Program-made: the position numbers and the translations under genes
NCBI GenBank assembly: GCA_020629275.1
Contig: JAHDDQ010000009.1
Span: forward strand, 1-64,000
DNA from: Tenacibaculum sp.
Lineage (GTDB): Bacteria > Bacteroidota > Bacteroidia > Flavobacteriales > Flavobacteriaceae
Direction of reading: 5' to 3'
Length of the DNA stretch: 64,000 nucleotides
Shown: positions 63,252 to 64,000 of the stretch, piece by piece
How positions within the stretch are numbered: position 1 is the first letter of the stretch
Layout of the letters: the number at the start of each line of letters is the position of its first letter
The notes under the pieces: generated by a model
Told to the model about the DNA's origin: nothing
What the model saw: only the letters and a program-made list of their open reading frames with translations
Database searches by the model: none

Positions 63252-63983
63252 TTATATATAATTATATGCTACTTCTGTTAAAAATAATCCTTTTGCTGGA
63301 ACTGACATTCCTGCTTTACTTCTATTTTTACTTTCAATAATCGTTTTAAAATCTGCTATACTTATTTTTCCTAAACCAACATCAAGCAATGTACCCACTA
63401 TTGCTCGTACCATATTTCTTAAAAATCGGTTTGCTGATATATAAAATGTTAATTCTTTTTCTTCTAACTTCCATTCGGCTCTTGAGATTGTACAATTAAA
63501 AGTATGTACATCTGTTTTTACTTTTGAGAAACATTCAAAATCTTCGTATAAGAACAATATTCTAGCAGCCTCATTCATTAATGCTACATCAATGTTATAA
63601 TTAATTTGCCAACTCGTATCTAACAAAAAAGGATTTCTTCCTAGCCAAATTTTATATTCGTAACTCCGATTCGTTGCATCAAAACGCGCATGTGCATCAT
63701 TAGCTACTCGTATCGTTTTATAAATAGCAATGTCGTTGGGTAAAATTGCATTGAGTTTGTAAGTAAAATTATCGTCTAAATCTTTGTCTGTATCGAAATG
63801 TGCATACATTTGCGATGCATGAACGCCAGTATCGGTTCTACCAGCTCCCACAATTGTAATTGTTTCTCTTAAAATTGTACTTAATGCCTTGGTTAGTTTT
63901 TCTTGAACCGTAATTACATCGGGTTGCACTTGCCAACCATAATAGTTTTTACCGTTATATGATAGCTCTAAAAAATACCTCAA
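63252..63983 (-). CDS. truA: tRNA pseudouridine synthase A
   Basis: The 243-residue enzyme converts U38-40 of the tRNA anticodon stem to pseudouridine. It has the catalytic aspartate in AGRTDTGVHASQMYAHF (GRTD), the start RYFLELSYNGKNYYGWQVQP and the end RFLRNMVRAIVGTLLDVGLG. The length is standard and the gene is complete. The ABC exporter gene follows after four bases. Confidence 0.97.
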   Translation of the reverse strand: MRYFLELSYNGKNYYGWQVQPDVITVQEKLTKALSTILRETITIVGAGRTDTGVHASQMYAHFDTDKDLDDNFTYKLNAILPNDIAIYKTIRVANDAHARFDATNRSYEYKIWLGRNPFLLDTSWQINYNIDVALMNEAARILFLYEDFECFSKVKTDVHTFNCTISRAEWKLEEKELTFYISANRFLRNMVRAIVGTLLDVGLGKISIADFKTIIESKNRSKAGMSVPAKGLFLTEVAYNYI

Positions 63984-64000
63984 GAATTTATTTTTTTTAA

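Overview
The window is an AT-rich, gene-dense chromosomal segment from a gliding member of the Bacteroidota, most likely a marine Flavobacteriaceae species. This rests on the gldK-gldL-gldM-gldN block (type IX secretion and gliding core), three large secreted proteins ending in type IX (T9SS) type A sorting domains, lineage-typical families (DUF983, DUF1599, BT_3928-like, HYC_CC_PP, SIMPL) and promoters of the Bacteroidota form (TTG, about 18-23 bases, TAnnTTTG) with no Shine-Dalgarno sequences. I see no rRNA, tRNA, CRISPR array, IS element or prophage.

Layout. 1-7.4 kb: a partial TPR protein (probably the front of a sensor kinase), a SIMPL protein, a peptidoglycan glucosaminidase, a PLP enzyme, an ABC-F ATPase, a DUF983 protein and an FAD oxidoreductase. 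7.5-16.2 kb (minus strand): topA, an arginase-fold protein, then gldK-L-M-N, followed by a small leader-peptide gene. 16.6-23.1 kb (plus strand): a housekeeping run miaB, a sigma-54 activator, lptE, a TPR protein, secG, groES, groEL. 23.2-27.7 kb: a secreted hypothetical protein, a double-glycine leader peptide gene too short for routine ORF calling (24314-24481), and a metal-related trio (HYC_CC_PP protein, TonB receptor, HMA protein). 27.8-31.9 kb: rlmN followed by an isoprenoid-looking operon (GGR-type flavoprotein, membrane protein, polyprenyl synthase). 32-34.7 kb: a 69-residue orphan, queA, aroA.

34.7-46 kb: a large BNR-propeller protein, an SH3-domain protein, a 1159-residue reprolysin-type metalloprotease with a T9SS tail, a MazG-like enzyme, a GH8 glycanase with a T9SS tail, and an MFS transporter split into two frames whose 5' leader looks like a transcription attenuator with a 9-codon leader peptide. 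46.4-55 kb: small lipoproteins, a crotonase, crcB, an SRPBCC protein, a DoxX/BT_3928 protein, DUF1599, a LOG-family protein, folP, an orphan ExbD and cdaA. 55-60.5 kb: one 1842-residue protein built as GH9, CBM3c-like, unknown domain, two tandem copies of an unknown 126-residue module, PKD, GH48 and T9SS tail. 61-64 kb: a Lys/Ala-rich lipoprotein, an ABC exporter and truA.

How it fits together. The GldKLMN machine encoded here is the export system for the three T9SS cargo proteins. Two of these (GH8 and GH9-GH48) point to digestion of crystalline cellulose or a similar beta-1,4-glucan. The GH9/GH48 fusion resembles the CelA architecture known from Caldicellulosiruptor, but it carries unfamiliar modules where CelA has CBM3b domains and uses a T9SS tail. 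It is the most exciting object in the window. Other leads are the C-run shared just upstream of the three T9SS cargo start codons, the MFS attenuator plus frameshift, two orphan leader peptides, and a degenerate arginase-fold protein next to the gld genes.
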